Shown here one piece after another: positions 62,901 to 64,000 of a stretch of 64,000 nt of DNA. How positions within the stretch are numbered: position 1 is the stretch's first letter; every line of letters starts with the position of its first letter. The notes under the pieces were generated by a model. The model worked only from the letters and a program-made list of their open reading frames with translations. It was not told where the DNA came from and ran no database searches. Made by a program: the position numbers and the translations under genes. Source of the stretch: Bradyrhizobium sp. 186 (lineage in GTDB: Bacteria > Pseudomonadota > Alphaproteobacteria > Rhizobiales > Xanthobacteraceae); assembly GCF_023101685.1 (NCBI RefSeq), contig NZ_CP082165.1, forward strand, positions 1 through 64,000, read 5' to 3'.

Positions 62901-64000
62901 GCCCAGATGCCGAAGGTAAGCAAGACAAACGGCGATTGCGCGGTCGCTCTGATCGAGGGTCGTGTACAGATCCACGCGCAAGCATGCTAAGGTCGATTGG
63001 TCGACTGTCTTTGCGGGGCGGGATGAAAGCATGGTCAAGCGCCCTTCGGCGGCAGCAAGTTCTCCAGTTAGGAACTCGCACTCGGCTCGGTGCAGCTCCA
63101 GCCGGGAGATGAGCTCCGGCCGGCGTTCCCAGCCATCTTCCGCTAACACTGCCGCCGCAGCGGTGAGATACATGAGTGCTGAGGCGTAGGCCGTAGAAGC
63201 CTTGGCACGCTGGCCCGCGATCAGATTGAACTCAGCAAGTTGCTCGCGTTCCTCTCGTGAAGTTATCAAGGCCGCGCCGCGGTTGATCTGATTGACGATC
63301 TCGAAGATCGCCTCGTCCCGTCTCTCTGGGTGAGTGTGCGATATGAGGAGCCTCCCTATTCGGAGATGGGCCTCAGCGCGTATTCCTTCCGGAACCAGGG
63401 AATAGGCTGCTTCCTGGATGCGGTCGTGCACAAATCTATAGGACCCGTCCAAACGCGCGATGAATTCGAGGCGGACAGCCTCCCACAGATCCGACCGGAC
63501 CTCCTCCTCCGATCGCCCATGAACGATGGAAAGCGTCTTGATCTCGGCGCTGTTTCCAAGGCAGGCAAGCATCTTCAGTGTTTCCTGGGTGGCGGCCGGC
63601 AACCGCTCCAGCTTGCTGACCATGAGGTCGACGACGTTGTCCGTGAAGCCCCTGGCCTTGATGCGGTCCAGATCCCAGGTCCAGATCGCCTCGTGCGCGT
63701 CGAGTACGAGGAGGTCCTCCTCGTAGAGCGCCGTCAGAAACTGGATCGCGAAAAGCGGGTTGCCCAGCGTTTTTTGGTGTGCCAGGCGCGCGAGCGGCTC
63801 GGCGGCCGAGTGTCCGCAGCGCAGTGTGTCCGCCACGAAATTGGTTAGGTCGTCGAGCGAGAGCGGGGCGAGCTGGATGTCGCGCACAGTTGCGGTCGTC
63901 TTGCGAATGGCATCGAGTGTCCGCATGAGGGGGTGAGCTGCGCCGACCTCGTTGTCCCGAAATGCCCCGATCAGGAGAAGATAGCGGACTTCACCGTGGG
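59931..64000 (-). CDS. Large ATPase-GAF-PAS-histidine kinase, N-terminus outside window
   Basis: The frame is open to the window end, so at least 1355 residues, of a family usually 1600-1900 long. In order it shows the end of an AAA/STAND ATPase domain (RYLLLIGAFRDNEV), a TPR-like helical region (to about residue 800), a GAF domain near 830-965 (ARSVLCLPLVKQSKLIGVLY), a PAS domain near 970-1090, and a histidine kinase. The kinase has the H box SIAHEVNQPLAAVVANAEA (His at about 1115), N box NLMMNGIEAM and G boxes DCGVGISAENVDRLF and GLGMGLSICR. Related proteins combine a Ser/Thr kinase N-terminus with this tail. It senses unknown signals; no response regulator is adjacent. Confidence 0.9.
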   Translation of the reverse strand, partial: HGEVRYLLLIGAFRDNEVGAAHPLMRTLDAIRKTTATVRDIQLAPLSLDDLTNFVADTLRCGHSAAEPLARLAHQKTLGNPLFAIQFLTALYEEDLLVLDAHEAIWTWDLDRIKARGFTDNVVDLMVSKLERLPAATQETLKMLACLGNSAEIKTLSIVHGRSEEEVRSDLWEAVRLEFIARLDGSYRFVHDRIQEAAYSLVPEGIRAEAHLRIGRLLISHTHPERRDEAIFEIVNQINRGAALITSREEREQLAEFNLIAGQRAKASTAYASALMYLTAAAAVLAEDGWERRPELISRLELHRAECEFLTGELAAAEGRLTMLSSRPAKTVDQSTLACLRVDLYTTLDQSDRAIAVCLAYLRHLGVEWSPHPTDEEVRREYERIWSQLGTREIEELIDLPLMSDPESLATLDLLTRVVPPALFTDANFLSLAICRMVNLSLERGNSDGSCFAYVWLGVIAGPHFGNYKAGFRFGRLGYELIEKRGLKRFQARTGMVFGNLVVPWTKHVRAGRDLLRRAFEAANKTGDLTFAAYSCQGLNRNLLAAGDPLVEVQREAENGLDFARKARFGLVIDVITSQLGLIRTLRGLTPEFGSFNDEEFDELQFERRLAGDTSLAAPECWYWIRKLQARFFAEDYASALDASLKAQRLLWTSPSHFETAEYHFYGALCQAASHDSASPGRHRQDVEALAAHHRQLEIWAENCPENFETRAALVGAEIARIEGRELDAERLYEQAIRSARANGFIHNEALANELASRFYAARGFEKISRLYLRDARYGYLRWGADGKVWQLERLHPHLRDAPVSASPTTTIGAPVGRLDVGTVVKASQAVSGEIVLGELIKTLLRIAVEHAGAGRGLLILFPGDQPRVAAEATTGRGQIEVTLCQTAESPAELPESVLHTVIRTRESVILDDALAQNPFSADEYLCQKRARSVLCLPLVKQSKLIGVLYFENNLASHVFTPTRISVLELLASQAAISLENARLYNDLQEREARIRRLVDSNIIGVLIWDFQGQIIDANDAFLDMVGYAREDLVSGRLRWTELTPAEWRGADGRALAELKLVGTAQPREKEYFRKDRSRVPVLVGSTTFGDRQDQGVAFVLDLTELKHAEESLRDTLTSLAHVMRVTMLGELTASIAHEVNQPLAAVVANAEACLRWLDRGTPDLDAARRSVEWIIDDANRASEVIRRVRALAKKTDIEKVALNVNDIVREVITLVQHELISHQVSLRLELAPSLPMIVADRVQLQQVVINLMMNGIEAMESITDRPRELVIRSGLDVTRQVLVSVTDCGVGISAENVDRLFNAFFTTKSGGLGMGLSICRSIMAAHDGRLLATANLPHGATFQFSLPANADTAT

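Noticed and set aside
1..64000. CRISPR arrays or rRNA genes
   Set aside because: No regularly spaced direct repeats and no rRNA-like sequence were seen on reading through.

Overview
The window looks like the chromosome of an alphaproteobacterium of the Bradyrhizobium/Rhodopseudomonas group (Nitrobacteraceae). The basis is high GC, many small proteins typical of bradyrhizobial accessory regions (DUF6894-like, DUF7662-like, zinc-ribbon and small HTH proteins), IS66/IS701/IS5/IS630/IS21/IS30 elements, and a bradyrhizobial-type palindromic repeat. This was judged by reading only; no database search was run.

Region 1 (1-10.6 kb) is ordinary metabolic chromosome. It holds a truncated MATE exporter, a TetR regulator, and a co-directional run of AMP-forming acyl-CoA ligase, a frameshifted phasin, acetoacetate decarboxylase, 3-hydroxyacyl-CoA dehydrogenase, class III CoA transferase and an SDR. 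A hairpin terminator closes the run, and an oppositely oriented MFS transporter follows. Four copies of a 16-bp motif lie upstream of tetR/ligase (two), the phasin and the MFS gene. They are good candidates for the TetR operator, suggesting a CoA-ester/beta-keto-acid catabolic regulon.

Region 2 (10.6-32.6 kb) is a decaying accessory island. It has an IS66 lacking tnpA, two inverted 2378-bp copies of an IS5 element with an IS701 inserted exactly at its end, a frameshifted IS630 with a second IS630 scrap, and an IS21 end with a truncated istA. Between them lie many small bradyrhizobial genes, several frameshifted or cut by insertions, including ParB-like and phage-integrase remnants beside a possible excisionase. 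An MFS_3 exporter sits intact in this region.

Region 3 (33-41 kb) is the most novel locus. It encodes a LuxR-type regulator converging on an apparent operon for two glycine-rich repeat proteins that share one module (four copies in one, one in the other), a type I secretion ABC exporter with an unusual signature motif, and an HlyD-type adaptor. It reads as a dedicated exporter with its own non-RTX surface or matrix proteins.

Region 4 (41-53.3 kb) is a complete-looking type II secretion system: gspD plus a Sel1-repeat protein on one strand, divergent gspE-F-G-H-I-J-K-L-M and a GspC/N-like gene on the other, then a short prepilin peptidase. Downstream (53.5-58.8 kb) lie exported proteins that could use it or share its regulation: an imelysin-like protein, a diheme MauG/cytochrome c peroxidase-like protein, a large phosphoesterase and an exported beta-rich protein. 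A wrecked antisense copy of the cytochrome tail and an IS30 scrap follow.

Region 5 (59.9-64 kb) is the 3' part of a very large ATPase-GAF-PAS-histidine kinase signalling protein that runs off the window. No rRNA, tRNA or CRISPR array was seen.
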